From NCBI RefSeq assembly GCF_963924675.1, contig NW_027077452.1, positions 992,001 through 1,056,000 of the forward strand: 64,000 bases of DNA. The letters run 5' to 3'. The stretch comes from Phocoena phocoena (Eukaryota > Chordata > Mammalia > Artiodactyla > Phocoenidae). The position numbers and the translations under genes are program-made. Of the stretch, positions 10,101 through 21,869 are shown in pieces. The notes beneath the pieces are model-generated. The model did no database searches. It saw nothing but the letters and a program-made list of their open reading frames with translations, and was not told where the DNA came from. The stretch's first letter is position 1. Each line of letters opens with the position of its first letter.

Positions 10101-12499
10101 GACTCCTGTCCTCGGTGATGAGGTCCCTCTGGCGTCAGGCTCTAACTGCTGGGCTCCCCAGGTTTTCTGATGTGAGCCCAGTGATGCCAGGACACTCGTG
10201 AAATGTTCCCATCCCCATGGCGATATGGGCCTTCTGCTCTGAGGTTCCAACGACTGGGTTGCTCACAGTTTCCTGATGTTAGCTCTCTGGTGTTAGTTCA
10301 CTCATTCCTAGATCCCATAGCCTCTGTACTCTGGGCCGCCTGCTGGGAAGTTCCAACTGCTGGGTTCCTCACCTTTTTTATTCTTTGGGCCCTGTGTTGG
10401 GAGGCTCCTCCTGCCTGTGTCACTCCCAGCCCCTTGGTGATGTAGGTCCTCTGGTTTGGGGCCACATGTGCCAGTTTCCTCATCTTTTAGTGATGTGGCC
10501 CCACTGGTGTGAGGACACTCGTGCCTGGTTCCCGTCCCCTTGGTGATATGGGCCCTCTGGTGAGAGTCTGATCCTGGTTGGGTTCCTCACACTTCTTTGA
10601 GGTGGGCCGTCTGCTGTGAGGTCACACCTGCCTGGCTGGCACACCCCGCCTTGGCGACGTGGGCCCTCTTGTGGTAGTTGGAACATGCTGGGAGCCTCCT
10701 CCCCTCAGTGATGAGGGCCCTCTGGCGTCAGGCCCTAACTGCTGGGTACCCACATTTTCTGATATGTGCTAAGTGGTGCGAGGACACTCCTGCCATGCTC
10801 CCAACACCTTGGGGATGTGGACCTTCTGCTCTGAGGTCCAAATGGCTGGGTTGCTCGCAGTTTCATGATGTGGACCCTCTGCTGTGAGTTTACTGTGGCC
10901 TGAATTGCATAGACTTGGTGCTCTTGGCCGCCTGCTGGGAGGTTCCCATTGCTGGATTCCTCAGCTTTTTTATTCTATGGGCCCTGTGTTGTGAGGCTAC
11001 TCCTGCCTGGCTCATTCCGAGCCCCTTGGAGATGTGGGTCTTCTGGTTTAGGCCACATGTGCTGGGTTCCTCACCTTTCTATGATGTGGCCACACTGGTG
11101 TGAAGACTCTCCTGCCTGGTTCTGATCACCTTGGTGATGTGGGCCCTCTGGTGAGAGTCTTATCCTGGCTGTGTTCCTCACCCTTCTGTGAGGTAGGCCC
11201 TCTGCGGTGAGGTCACTCCTACCTGGCTGTCACACGTCACCTTGGCGACGTGGGACCTCAGTTGGGTGTTGGTGCCTGATTGGAGTCTCCTCCCCTTGGT
11301 AATGAGGACCCTCTGGCGTCAGGCCCTAACTCCTGGGTTCCCTAAATTCTCTGATGTGTGCCCTGTGGTGCGAGTACACTTCTGACAGGTTCCCAACCCC
11401 ATGGGAATGTGGGCCTTCTGCTCTGAGATCCCAACGCCTAGGTTGCTCACAGTTTCATGATGACGGCCCTCTGGTGTGAGATCACTCTGGCCTGGATCCC
11501 ATAGTCTCGCTGCTCCTGGCCGCCTGCTGGGAGGTTCCAACTGCGGGATTCTTCACCTCTTTAATTCTATGGTCCCTCTGTTTTGAGGCTCCTCCTGCCT
11601 GCCTCAATCCCAGCTCCCTTGTGATGTGTGTCCTCTGGTTTGAGGCCACGTGTGCTGGGTCCCTCACTTTTTGGTGATGTGGCCCCACTAGTGTGAGGAC
11701 ACTCCTGCCTGGTTCCCATTCCCTTGGTGATGTGGGCCCTCTGGTGAGAATCTGATCCTCTTTGGTTCTTCACACTTCTGTGAGGTTGACCCTCTGCTCT
11801 GAGGTCACTCCTGCCTGGTTGTCACACTCCGCATTGGCGACGTCGCCCCTCTGGTAGCAGTCGGAGCTGGCTGGGAGCCACCGCCCCTCGGTGATGAGGG
11901 CCCTCTGGCATCAGGCACTAATTGCTGGGCTCCCCACATCTTTTCATGTGTGCCCACTCTTGCGATGACACTCCTGCTTGTTTCCCTTCCCCATGGGGAT
12001 GTGGGCCTTCTGCTCTGAGGTCACAACGCCTGGGTTGCTTACAGAATCACAATGAGGGCCCTCTGTTGTGAGTTCATGCCGGCCTGGATCTCATAGCCTC
12101 AGTACTCTGGGCCGCCTGCTAGGAAGATCCAACTGCTGGTTTCCACACCTTTTGTATACAATGGGACATGTGTTGTGAGGTTAATCCTGCCTGCCTCACT
12201 CCGAAACCCATGGTGATGTGGGTCCTCTGGTTTGAGGCCACATGTGCTGGGTACCTCAACTTTTGATGATGTGGCCCCACGGGTGTGAGGACACTCCTGC
12301 CTGGTTCCCATCACCTTGGTGATGTGGGCCCTCTGGGGAGAGTCTGATCCTGGCTGGGTTCCCTACCATTCTGTGAGGTGGGCCCTCTGATGTCAGGTCA
12401 CTCCTGCCTGGCTAGCTCACATTGCCTTGGCGACGTGGGCCCTCTGTTGGACACTGGAGCATGCTGGGAGCCTCCTACTCCCGTGAATGATGGCCCTGT
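7136..12499. repeat. About 54-bp monomer array with 11-mer higher-order repeat (about 592 bp)
   Basis: Monomers begin with variants of 'ttggtgatgtgggccctctg' and end in 'tgcctggttcccatcccc'. Eleven distinguishable monomers form a higher-order unit. The landmark 'gtgagagtctgatcctgg' (with variants) recurs at 7,282, 8,194, 8,785, 9,375, 9,968, 10,560, 11,151, 11,744 and 12,336, so spacing is 590-593 bp except for the first interval of 912 bp (17 monomers). The array is flanked by satellite sequence on both sides. Reading frames on both strands persist because 54 is a multiple of three; they have no start context or family resemblance, and I call no gene. I do not recognise this repeat. Confidence 0.9.
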
Positions 12500-12847
12500 A
12501 AAAAATGCATATGCACTTTTTGGCCAAGTGCTTCATTGACGAGGTTCTGCCACTTCTCTTATGCTTTCAGAGCAATTCACGTCTACCTCCTGAAATCGGA
12601 TTCCAGCAATTCTGCCCCACTTTCAAGTCCTCTTCGCAGCCTTAATTCAATATATTTTTGTACGATTTCTGTCATTTATAAGTCTGCAGGTATGTGAATG
12701 ACAGTGCCCCTGAGCTCCTTTCCCCAACTCGCTTTCTTGTGAGCTGGCCACAAAACCGCAGGATTGCTTCAGGCCCTAATCTTGTTCCAGCACGGCATGC
12801 TGAGCCTTTGGTTAATTCCTTTTCCTGTTGGGAAATGAGTGTTAAAA

Positions 12848-12858
12848 TTGCCCGTGCA
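12848..12858. repeat. Left target-site duplication of the L1
   Basis: The sequence ttgcccgtgca is identical to 13,531-13,541 and is part of the normal satellite unit. Confidence 0.9.
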
Positions 12859-12911
12859 TACTGGGCATATACCCTGAGAAAACCAAAATTCAAAAAGAGT
12901 CATGTACCAAA

Positions 12912-13124
12912 ATGTTCATTGCAGCTCTATTTACAATAGCCCGGAGATGGAAAGAACCTAAGCGCCCATCATCGGACGAATGGATAAAGAAGATGTGGCA
13001 CATATACACAATGGAATATTACTCAGCCTTAAAAAGAAATGAAACTGAGTTATTTGTAATGAGATGGATAGACCTAGAGTCTGTCATACAGAGTGAAGTA
13101 AGTCAGAAAGAAAAAGACAAATAG
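12912..13124 (+). pseudogene. L1 ORF2 C-terminal fragment
   Basis: About 70 codons are open, with the characteristic L1 ORF2 tail: F-T-I-A-R-R-W-K near the start, then W-I-K-K-M-W-H-I-Y and M-E-Y-Y-S-A-L-K, ending in K-E-K-D-K. Everything upstream, including endonuclease and reverse transcriptase, is missing because of 5' truncation, so the fragment has no function of its own. It is the reference for recognising the related tail in antisense inside every satellite unit. Confidence 0.9.
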
Positions 13125-13376
13125 CGTATGCTAACACATATATATGGAATTTAAAGGAAAAAAATGTCATGAAGAACCTAGGGATAAGACAGGAATAGAG
13201 GCGCAGACCTACTGGAGAACGGAATTGAGGATATGGGGAGGGGGAATGGTGAGTTTTGACAGGGCGAGAGAGAGTCATGGACATATACACACTAACAAAT
13301 GTAGTAAGGTAGATAGCAAGGGGGAAGCAGGCGCAAGGCACAGGGATATTAGCTCGGGGCGTTGGGACAGCCTGGA

Positions 13377-13407
13377 GGGGTGGAAGGGGGAGAGAGGGAG
13401 GGAGGGA
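13377..13407 (+). other. G-quadruplex-capable tract in L1 3' UTR
   Basis: The stretch contains gggg, ggggg and then gggagggaggg within 31 bases, enough G-runs for an intramolecular quadruplex. A G-rich tract in the 3' UTR is a known L1 feature. Confidence 0.6.
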
Positions 13408-13530
13408 GACACAAGAGGGAAGACACAGGGAGCATAGGTATATGTATAGCTGATTCACTTTGTTATAAAGCAAAAACTAACACACCATTGTAAAGCAATT
13501 ATACCCCAATAAAGATGTTAAAAAAAATAT

Positions 13531-13541
13531 TTGCCCGTGCA
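13531..13541. repeat. Right target-site duplication of the L1
   Basis: The sequence ttgcccgtgca follows the short A-rich tail and matches 12,848-12,858; satellite sequence resumes directly after it. Confidence 0.9.
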
Positions 13542-14166
13542 CACACCTACAGATAGTCTCCCATTGGTTCTCCGTATTCCTGTTCATCTTGCGCAGAAAT
13601 TGCAAACAGTGCCAAACAGGAGGTTAAAGGCACTGACTCTCCAAATGGGGAGAGTGTAAGAAAAGGGTCTGGAATGGTGAACCTGAGTACCAGGGGACGA
13701 AAACAGACATGCATGTAAAAAGGATTCCCAGTCACACGGTGGAGCATACTCTGGGTTTCCCATGCAAATTTTAGCAGAAGGAAGAATCCCTTGAACCTGG
13801 AGAGTTGGGAACCATGGAATGGGTACCAGGAAGTATGACATCAAAGGGTCTGCATTTGCTCACTGAACCTCACCAATGCTATCAGCCCAAAGGATCCAGC
13901 CTTATCTCTCACCCAGCTCTGGGTGTAGATGTGGTAAATCAGGTTGCATTACATGCCCTGTGTGAGTTATTTAAGAATTGCTCTCTATTTCACTGTCATT
14001 GTGTTTTGTTTTTGAAATTTTTTTTGGACACAGGGATTTATCGGATTTTCACTGCTGCGTTAATGACGCTGTACACATTCTTGATTCTCTTACGGAGACA
14101 TAAATATCCACGGGTTTTAAGATTCTTCCTAGTCAGGTATATTCCTAGGCGTTGAATATGTGGTGT

Positions 14167-14840
14167 TGAGTCCATTTCGTTGAGCAAGGAGTAGGTCTTG
14201 TCTATTACATATTTGGCTTATGGAACGGTATCTGTGCTAATTTCAGTCTCTGGTTTTATGCAGCACTCCAACGCACCTTTCTCCATAAGAAAGCACAAGT
14301 TGGTTTTCTAAATTTGAGACTGTTCTGTTTTGTAATTCAGTTCATGTGTAGTCAAGATTACATACTGTGTATTAGTGATATTTTATGATGTTTCTTTTTA
14401 TGTGTGACTTATTTCACGTAGAATCACCATACCTGAATCCACTCACTATGCCGCTACGGGCCTGATGACACAGATTTCATTGCTGAGTGATATTCCATTA
14501 TACGTACGTACCACAACTTCTTTATCCATTGTTTGCTCTCTGAGATATTTACCTGGTACTGTAAACGAGGTTCTTGTGAACAGAGAGGTCCCAAACTTTG
14601 AGGTGGCTGGGTGTTTTTGATTTTAATTTCCCTAAGCCGTAGGACCATAAGTGGAAGTGCCATAGGCTGTGTTGCTTTGTTTCTTACGTGTTTCAGGAAA
14701 CACATAACACATCTCCAGAACGGCTGTCGGCAATTTACATCATATGCATCAGCATAATAAGGATCCCTGTTTTCCATTGCCTGTCCTCCGTTTCTGGATT
14801 TTACAATTTTTTTAAATGGCCCTTTTGCCCTGGGGGGCAC
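14167..14840 (-). pseudogene. Ancient L1 ORF2 tail and 3' UTR inside satellite unit U0
   Basis: The minus strand is open from 14,840 to 14,454 and ends in a peptide with W-I-K-K-L-W-Y and M-E-Y-H-S-A-M-K, matching W-I-K-K-M-W-H and M-E-Y-Y-S-A-L-K of the intact-looking L1 tail at 12,912-13,124. Toward lower coordinates it continues as L1 3' UTR-like sequence ('gttctgttttgtaattcag', 'agtgatattttatgatg'). The same block occurs in each core unit, giving the recurrent open frame of about 107 codons there. Confidence 0.8.
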
Positions 14841-14883
14841 TGAGACTTCATTGTAGTGCAGGTTTATTTACAAGCTTGCTTGG

Positions 14884-14955
14884 TAGGCCAAAAAGTGCGT
14901 ATGCGTTTTTTCCTGAATATATTTAGGGAAAAAAGCATCCGCACTTTTTGTACAA
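14884..14955. mobile_element. Imperfect palindromic element at array edge
   Basis: The left arm begins taggcca and the right arm ends ttgtacaa; the centre 'cctgaatatatttagg' has one mismatch and the right arm reads gcatccgcac. It is intermediate between the old flank copies and the perfect core copies. Confidence 0.85.
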
Positions 14956-16629
14956 GCGCATCATTATCGACGTTCTGCCTCTTTTCCTATTCTTTAAGTG
15001 CAATTCCTGTTTAACACTTCAATCGTTTTCCTGAATTTCTGCCCCGATTTCAAGTCCCCTTTGCAGGCTTACTTCAATATATTTTTGGAGGATAGCTGTC
15101 ATTTATAACTCTGCAGGTCTGTGAATTACAGTGCCCCTGAGCTCCTTTCTTCAACTCGCTTTCTTGTGAGCTGGGCACAAAACCGCAGGATTGCTTCAGG
15201 CACTAATCTCTTTCCAGCAGGGCACGCTGAGCCTTTGGTTAATTCCTCTTCCTGGTGGGAAATGAGCATTACATTTGCCTGTGCAGACAACTACAGCTAG
15301 TCTCTCATTGGTTCTCCCTATTCCTGTTCATCTTGCACAGAAATTGCAAGCTGTGCCAAAGAGGAGGTTAAAGACACTGACTCTCCAAGCGGGGAGAGTG
15401 TTAGTACAGCATCTGGAATGGTGAACCCGAGGACCAGGATACGAAAACTGAGATGCATTTTAAATCGTTTCCCAATCACACGGTGGACGATACTCTGGGT
15501 TTCCCATGCATGTTTTAGCTGGAGGAAGAATGCCTTGAACCTGGAGAGTTGGGACCCATGGAATGGGTACCATGCAGTATGACTTCAAAGGGTCTGCATT
15601 TGCTCACCGAAACTCACCAATGCTATCAGCCTGAAGTGTCCAGCCTTATGTCTCAACCAGCTGTGGGTGTAGATGTGGTCAATCCCGGTTGAATCACATG
15701 CCCTGAGTGAATTGTTTAAGAATTGCTCTCTATTTCACTGTCTTTGTGTTTTGTTTTCGAAATTTATTTTGATAATGGGATTTATCGGATTTTCACTGCT
15801 GCGTTTATGCTGCTGTACAAACGCTTGATTCTCTTATGGAGACATATAAATCCATGGGTTTTAAGATTCTTCCTAGTCAGGTATATTCCTAGGCGTTGAA
15901 TATGTGGTGTTGAGTCCATTTCGTTGAGCAAGGAGTAGGTCTTGTCTATTACATATTTGGCTTATGGAAAGTTATCTGTGCTAATTTCAGTCTCTGGTTT
16001 TATGCAACATCCCAACACACATTTCCCCATAAGCAAGCACTAGTTGGTTTTCAAAATTTGAGACCCTGTTCTGTTTTGTAATTCAGTTCATGTGTAGTTA
16101 AATTTACATTCCGTGTATTAGTGATATCTTATGATGTTTCTTTTTCTGTGTGATGTAGTTCACGTAGAATCACCATACCTGCATCCACTCACTATGCCGC
16201 TACGGGCCTGATGACACAGATTTCATTGCTGAGTGATATTGCATTGCACGTACGTGCCACAACTTCTTTATCCATTTTTAGCTTTCTGGGATATTTACCT
16301 GGTACTGTAGACGAGCTTCTTGTGAACACAGCCGTCCCAAATATTGGGGTGGCTGTCTGTTTTTGATTTTAATTTCCGTAAGCTATAGGACCATAAGTGG
16401 AAGTGCCATAGGCTGTGTTGCTTTGTTTCTTACGTGTTTCAGGAAACACCATACACTTCTCCAGGGTGGCTGCTGGCAATTTACATCCTGCCAATCAGCA
16501 TAACAAGTCTCCCTGTTCTCCATATCCTGTTCTAACTTTCTGGATTTTACACTTTTTTCAGATGGCCCTTTTGCCCGGGGGGCAGTGAGACTTCATTGTA
16601 GTGCAGATTTCCTTTACAGGCTTGCTTGG
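14884..16629 (+). repeat. Satellite unit U1 (edge, diverged)
   Basis: Diverged from all core types: 'aacacttcaatcgttttcc', 'agacaactacagctag', 'gttaaagacactg', 'gaatgccttgaacctgg', 'cccggttgaatcac'. It is intermediate between U0 and the core. Confidence 0.9.
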
Positions 16630-18376
16630 TTGGCCCAAAAGGGTGTATGCGTTTTTTCCTGAATATATTCAGGAAAAAACGCACACGCCCTTTTTGGCCA
16701 AGTGCATCATTGTCGACGTTGTGCCTCTTTTCCTATGCTTTCAGGGCAATTCCAGTCTACCCCCTGCAATCGTTTTCCTGAAATTCTGCCCCGCTTTCAA
16801 GTCCCCTTCGCAGGCTTACTTCAATATATTTTTGGAGGATAGCTGTCATTTATAACTCTGCAGGTTTGTGAATTACAGTGCCCCTGAGCTCCTTTCTTCA
16901 ACTCGCTTTCTTGTGAGCTCGTCACAAAACCGCAGGACTGCTTCAGGCCCTAATCTGTTTCCAGCAGGGCACACTGAGCCTTTGTTTAATTCCCCTTCCT
17001 GGTGGGCAATGAGCGTTACATTTGCCCGTGCAGACACCTAGAGCTAGTCTCTCATTGGTTCTCCCTATTCCTGTTCATCTTGCACAGAAATTGCAAGCTG
17101 TGCCAAAGAGGAGGTTAAAGGCACTGACTCTCCAAGCGGGGAGAGTGTTAGTAAAGCATCTGGAATGGTGAACCCGAGGACCAGGATACGAAAACTGAGA
17201 TGCATTTTAAATCGTTTCCCAATCACACGGTGGACGATACTCTGGGTTTCCCATGCATGTTTTAGCTGGAGGAAGAATCCCTTGAACCTGGAGAATTGGG
17301 ACCCATGGAATGGGTACCATGCAGTATGACTTCAAAGGGTCTGCATTTGCTCACCGAAACTCACCAATGCTATCAGCCTGAAGTGTCCAGCCTTATGTCT
17401 CAACCAGCTCTGGGTGTAGATGTGGTCAATCACGGTTGCATCACATGCCCTGAGTGAATTATTTAAGAATTGCTCCCTATTTCACTGTCTTTGTGTTTTG
17501 GTTTCGAAATTTATTTGGATAATGGGATTTATCGGATTTTCACTGCTGCGTTTATGCCGCTGTACACACGCTTAATTCTCTTACGGAGACATATAAATCC
17601 ATGGGTTTTAAGATTCTTCCTAGTCAGGTATATTCCTAGGCGTTGAATATGTGGTGTTGAGTCCATTTCGTTGAGCAAGGAGTAGGTCTTGTCTATTACA
17701 TATTTGGCTTATGGAAAGTTATCTGTGCTAATTTCAGTCTCTGGTTTTATGCAGCACCCCAACGCACCTTTCCCCATAAGCAAGCACTAGTTGGTTTTCT
17801 AAATTTGAGACCCTGTTCTGTTTTGTAATTCAGTTCATGTGTAGTCAAGTTTACATTCCGTGTGTTAGTGATATCTTATGATGTTTCTTTTTCTGTGTGA
17901 CGTAGTTCACGTAGAATCACCGTACCTGCATCCACTCACTATGCCGCTACGGGCCTGATGACACAGATTTCATTGCTGAGTGATATTGCATTGCACGTAC
18001 GTGCCACAACTTCTTTATCCATTTTTTGCTTTCTGGGATATTTACCTGGTACTGTAGACGAGTTTCTTGGGAACACGGCCGTCCCAAACTTTGGGGTGGC
18101 TGTCTGTTTTTGATTTTAATTTCCGTAAGCTCTAGGACCATAAGTGGAAGTGCCATAGGCTGTGTTGCTTTGTTTCTTACGTGTTTCAGGAAACACCATA
18201 CACTTCTCCAGGGTGGCTGCTGGCAATTTACATCCTGCCAATCAGCATAACAAGGCTCCCTGTTCTCCATATCCTGTCCTACCTTTCTGGATTTTACACT
18301 TTATTCAGATGGCCCTTTTGCCCCAGGGGCAGTGAGATTTCATTGTAGTGCAGATTTCCTTTACAGGCTTGCTTGG
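16630..18376 (+). repeat. Satellite unit U2
   Basis: Mixed markers: ttgtgcctc with 'tttttggaggatag', 'gagctcgtcacaaaac', 'aggactgcttcagg', 'cctagagctag' and 'gagaattgggaccc'. It ends with the ccccaggggcag form. First unit close to core sequence. Confidence 0.95.
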
Positions 18377-20122
18377 TTGGCCAAAAAGGGCGTATGCGTT
18401 TTTTCCTGAATATATTCAGGAAAAAATGCATACGCCCTTTTTGGCCAAGTGCATCATTGTCGACGTTGTGCCTCTTTTCCTATGCTTTCAGGGCAATTCC
18501 AGTCTACCCCCTGCAATCGTTTTCCTGAAATTCTGCCCCGCTTTCAAGTCCCCTTCGCAGGCTTACTTCAATATACTTTTGGAAGGTAGCTGTCATTTAT
18601 AACTCTGCAGGTTTGTGAAATACAGTGCCCCTGAGCTCCTTTCTTCAACTCGCTTTCTTGTGAGCTGGGCACAAAACTGCAGGATTGCTTCAGGCCCTAA
18701 TCTGTTTCCGGCAGGGCACGCTGAGCCTTTGGTTAATTCCTCTTCCTGGTGGGAAATGAGCGTTACATTTGCCCGTGCAGACACCTACAGCTAGTCTCTC
18801 ATTGGTTCTCCCTATTCCTGTTCCTCTTGCACAGAAATTGCAAGCTGTGCCAAAGAGGAGGTTAAAGGCACTGACTCTCCAAGCGGGGAGAGTGTTAGTA
18901 AAGCATCTGGAATGGTGAACCCGAGGACCAGGATACGAAAACTGAGATGCATTTTAAATCGTTTCCCAATCACACGGTGGACGATACTCTGGGTTTCCCA
19001 TGCATGTTTTAGCTGGAGGAAGAATCCCTTGAACCTGGAGAATTGGGACCCATGGAATGGGTACCATGCAGTATGACTTCAAAGGGTCTGCATTTGCTCA
19101 CCGAAACTCACCAATGCTATCAGCCTGAAGTGTCCAGCCTTATGTCTCAACCAGCTCTGGGTGTAGATGTGGTCAATCACGGTTGCATCACATGCCCTGA
19201 GTGAATTATTTAAGAATTGCTCTCTATTTCACTGTCTTTGTGTTTTGGTTTCGAAATTTATTTGGATAATGGGATTTATCGGATTTTCACTGCTGCGTTT
19301 CGGCCGCTGTACACACGCTTGATTCTCTTACGGAGACATATATATCCATGGGTTTTAAGATTCTTCCTAGTCAGGTATATTCCTAGGCGTTGAATATGTG
19401 GTGTTGGGTCCATTTCGTTGAGCAAGGAGTAGGTCTAGTCTGTTACATATTTGGCTTATGGAATGTTATCTGTGCTAATTTCAGTCTCTGGTTTTATGCA
19501 GCACCCCAAGGCACCTTTCCCCATAAGCAAGCACTAGTTGGTTTTCTAAATTTGAGACCCTGTTCTGTTTTGTAATTCAGTTCATGTGTAGTCAAGTTTA
19601 CATTCCGTGTATTAGTGATATCTTATGATGTTTCTTTTTCTGTGTGACGTAGTTCACGTAGAATCACCGTACCTGCATCCACTCACTATGCCGCTACGGG
19701 CCTGATGACACAGATTACATTGCTGAGTGATATTGCATTGTACGTACGTGCCACAACTTCTTTATCCATTTTTTGCTTTCTGGGATATTTACCTTATACT
19801 GTGACGAGCTTCTTGTGAACACAGCCGTCCCAAATATTGGGGTGGCTGTCTGTTTTTGATTTTAATTTCCGTAAGCTCTAGGACCATAAGTGCAATTGCC
19901 ATAGGCTGTGTTGCTTTGTTTCTTACGTGTTTCAGGAAACACCATACACTTCTCCAGGGTGGCTGCTGGCAATTTACATCCTGCCAATCAGCATAACAAG
20001 GCTCCCAGTTCTCCATATCCTTTCCTACCTTTCTGGATTTTACACTTTTTTCAGATGGCCCTTTTACCCGGGGGGCAGTGAGATTTCATTGTAGTGCAGA
20101 TTTCCTTTACAGGCTTGCTTGG
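18377..20122 (+). repeat. Satellite unit U3 (1,746 bp)
   Basis: Markers are 'ggaaggtagctg', 'tttcggccgc' and 'gttgggtccatttcg'. One base is missing at 'actgtgacgag' (others read actgtagacgag), giving 1,746 bp and breaking the antisense frame seen in its neighbours. Confidence 0.95.
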
Positions 20123-21869
20123 TTGGCCAAAAAGGGCGTATGCGTTTTTTCCTAAATTTATTCAGGAAAAAACGCATACGCCCTTTTTGGCCAAGTGCAT
20201 CATTGTCGATGTTCTGCCTCTTTTCCTATGCTTTCAGGGCAATTCCAGTCTACACCCTGCAATCGTTTTCCTGAAATTCTGCGCCGCTTTCAAGTCCCCT
20301 TCGCAGGCTTACTTCAATATACTTTTGGAAGGTAGCTGTCATTTATAACTCTGCAGGTTTGTGAAATACAGTGCCCCTGAGCTCCTTTCTTCAACTCGCT
20401 TTCTTGTGAGATGGGCTCAAAACCGCAGGATTGCTTCAGGCACTAATCTGTTTCCAGCAGGGCACGCTGAGCCTTTGGTTAATTCCTCTTCCTGGTGGGA
20501 AATGAGCGTTACATTTGCCCGTGCAGACACCTACAGCTAGTCTCTCATTGGTTCTCCCTATTTCTGTTCATCTTGCACAGAAATTGCAAGCTGTGGCAAA
20601 GAGGCGGTTAAAGGCACTGACTCTCCAAGCGGGGAGAGTGTTAGTAAAGCATCTTGAATGGTGAACCCGAGAACCAGGATACGAAAACTGAGATGCATTT
20701 TAAATCGTTTCCCAATCACACGGTGGACGATACTCTGGGTTTCCCATGCATGTTTTAGCTGGAGGAAGAATCCCTTGAACCTGGAGAGTTGGGACCCATG
20801 GAATGGGTACCATGCAGTATGACTTCAAAGGGTCTGCATTTGCTCACCGAAACTCACCAATGCTATCAGCCTGAAGTGTCCAGCCTTATGTCTCAACCAG
20901 CTCTGGGTGTAGATGTGGTCAATCACGGTTGCATCACATGCCCTGAGTGAATTATTTAAGAATTGCTCCCTATTTCACTGTCTTTGTGTTTTGGTTTCGA
21001 AATTTATTTGGATAATGGGATTTATCGGATTTTCACTGCTGCGTTTATGCCGCTGTACACACGCTTAATTCTCTTAAGGAGACATATAAATCCATGGGTT
21101 TTAAGATTCTTCCTAGTCAGGTATATTCCTAGGCGTTGAATATGTGGTGTTGAGTCCATTTCGTTGAGCAAGGAGTAGGTCTTGTCTATTACATATTTGG
21201 CTTATGGAAAGTTATCTGTGCTAATTTCAGTCTCTGGTTTTATGCAGCACCCCAACGCACCTTTCCCCATAAGCAAGCACTAGTTGGTTTTCTAAATTTG
21301 AGACCCTGTTCTGTTTTGTAATTCAGTTCATGTGTAGTCAAGTTTACATTCCGTGTATTAGTGATATCTTATGATGTTTCTTTTTCTGTGTGACGTAGTT
21401 CACGTAGAATCACCATACCTGCATCCACTCACTATGCCGCTACGGGCCTGATGACACAGATTTCATTGCTGAGTGATATTGCATTGTACGTACGTGCCAC
21501 AACTTCTTTATCCATTTTTTGCTTTCTGGGATATTTACCTGATACTGTAGACGAGCTTCTTGTGAACACAGCCGTCCCAAATATTGGGGTGGCTGTCTGT
21601 TTTTGATTTAAACTTCCATAAGCTATAGGACCATAAGTGGAAGTGCCATAGGCTGTGTTGCTTTATTTCTTACGTGTTTCACGAAACACCATACACTTCT
21701 CCAGGGTGGCTGCTGGCAATCTACATCCTGCCAATCAGCATAACAAGGCTCCCTGTTCTCCATATCCTGTCCTACCTTTCTGGATTTTACACTTTTTTCA
21801 GATGGCCCTTTTGCCCGGGGGGCAGTGAGACTTCATTGTAGTGCAGATTTCCTTTACAGGCTTGCTTGG
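20123..21869 (+). repeat. Satellite unit U4
   Basis: The palindrome centre is altered (taaatttatt). Private bases are 'tctgcgccgc', 'gagatgggctc', 'gaggcggttaaagg' and 'catcttgaatgg'. The end carries 'atttaaacttccat' and 'tttcacgaaac'. Confidence 0.95.

Larger units (their letters stand above)
12859..13530 (+). mobile_element. 5'-truncated L1 insertion, sense strand
   Basis: A 672-bp L1 3' end comprises the ORF2 tail, a 3' UTR with a G-rich tract, and a terminal 'ataccccaataaagatgtta' plus a short A-rich tail. It is flanked by 11-bp target duplications and interrupts a satellite unit, so it inserted after that unit existed. The 'ccaataaagatgtta' ending is typical of cetartiodactyl L1 as I recall it. 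Confidence 0.95.
12500..14883 (+). repeat. Satellite unit U0, truncated in its palindrome and split by an L1
   Basis: The unit starts inside the right arm of the palindrome (12,500-12,527, 'gcactttttggccaagtgc'), so the left arm is lost at the junction with the 54-bp array. It continues to 12,858, is interrupted by an L1, and resumes at 13,542 to the next palindrome. It is clearly more diverged than the core units (for example 'acagggatttatcgg', 'taatgacgctgtacac'). Confidence 0.9.

Noticed and set aside
13144..13437. Open frames of about 100-130 codons in the L1 3' UTR
   Set aside because: They lie in the noncoding G-rich 3' UTR of the L1 and have no counterpart in L1 proteins.
16601..16855. 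Open frame of 84 codons repeated in nearly every unit on the plus strand
   Set aside because: It begins with GTG, overlaps the palindrome and L1-derived sequence, and is preserved only because the repeat is homogenised. No start context, no family match.
19409..19435. Possible CENP-B box (ttcgttgagcaaggag) in the unit
   Set aside because: Only the first seven bases fit. The required A and the CGGG core are absent, and the reverse-strand CCCG...CGAA pair has the wrong spacing.
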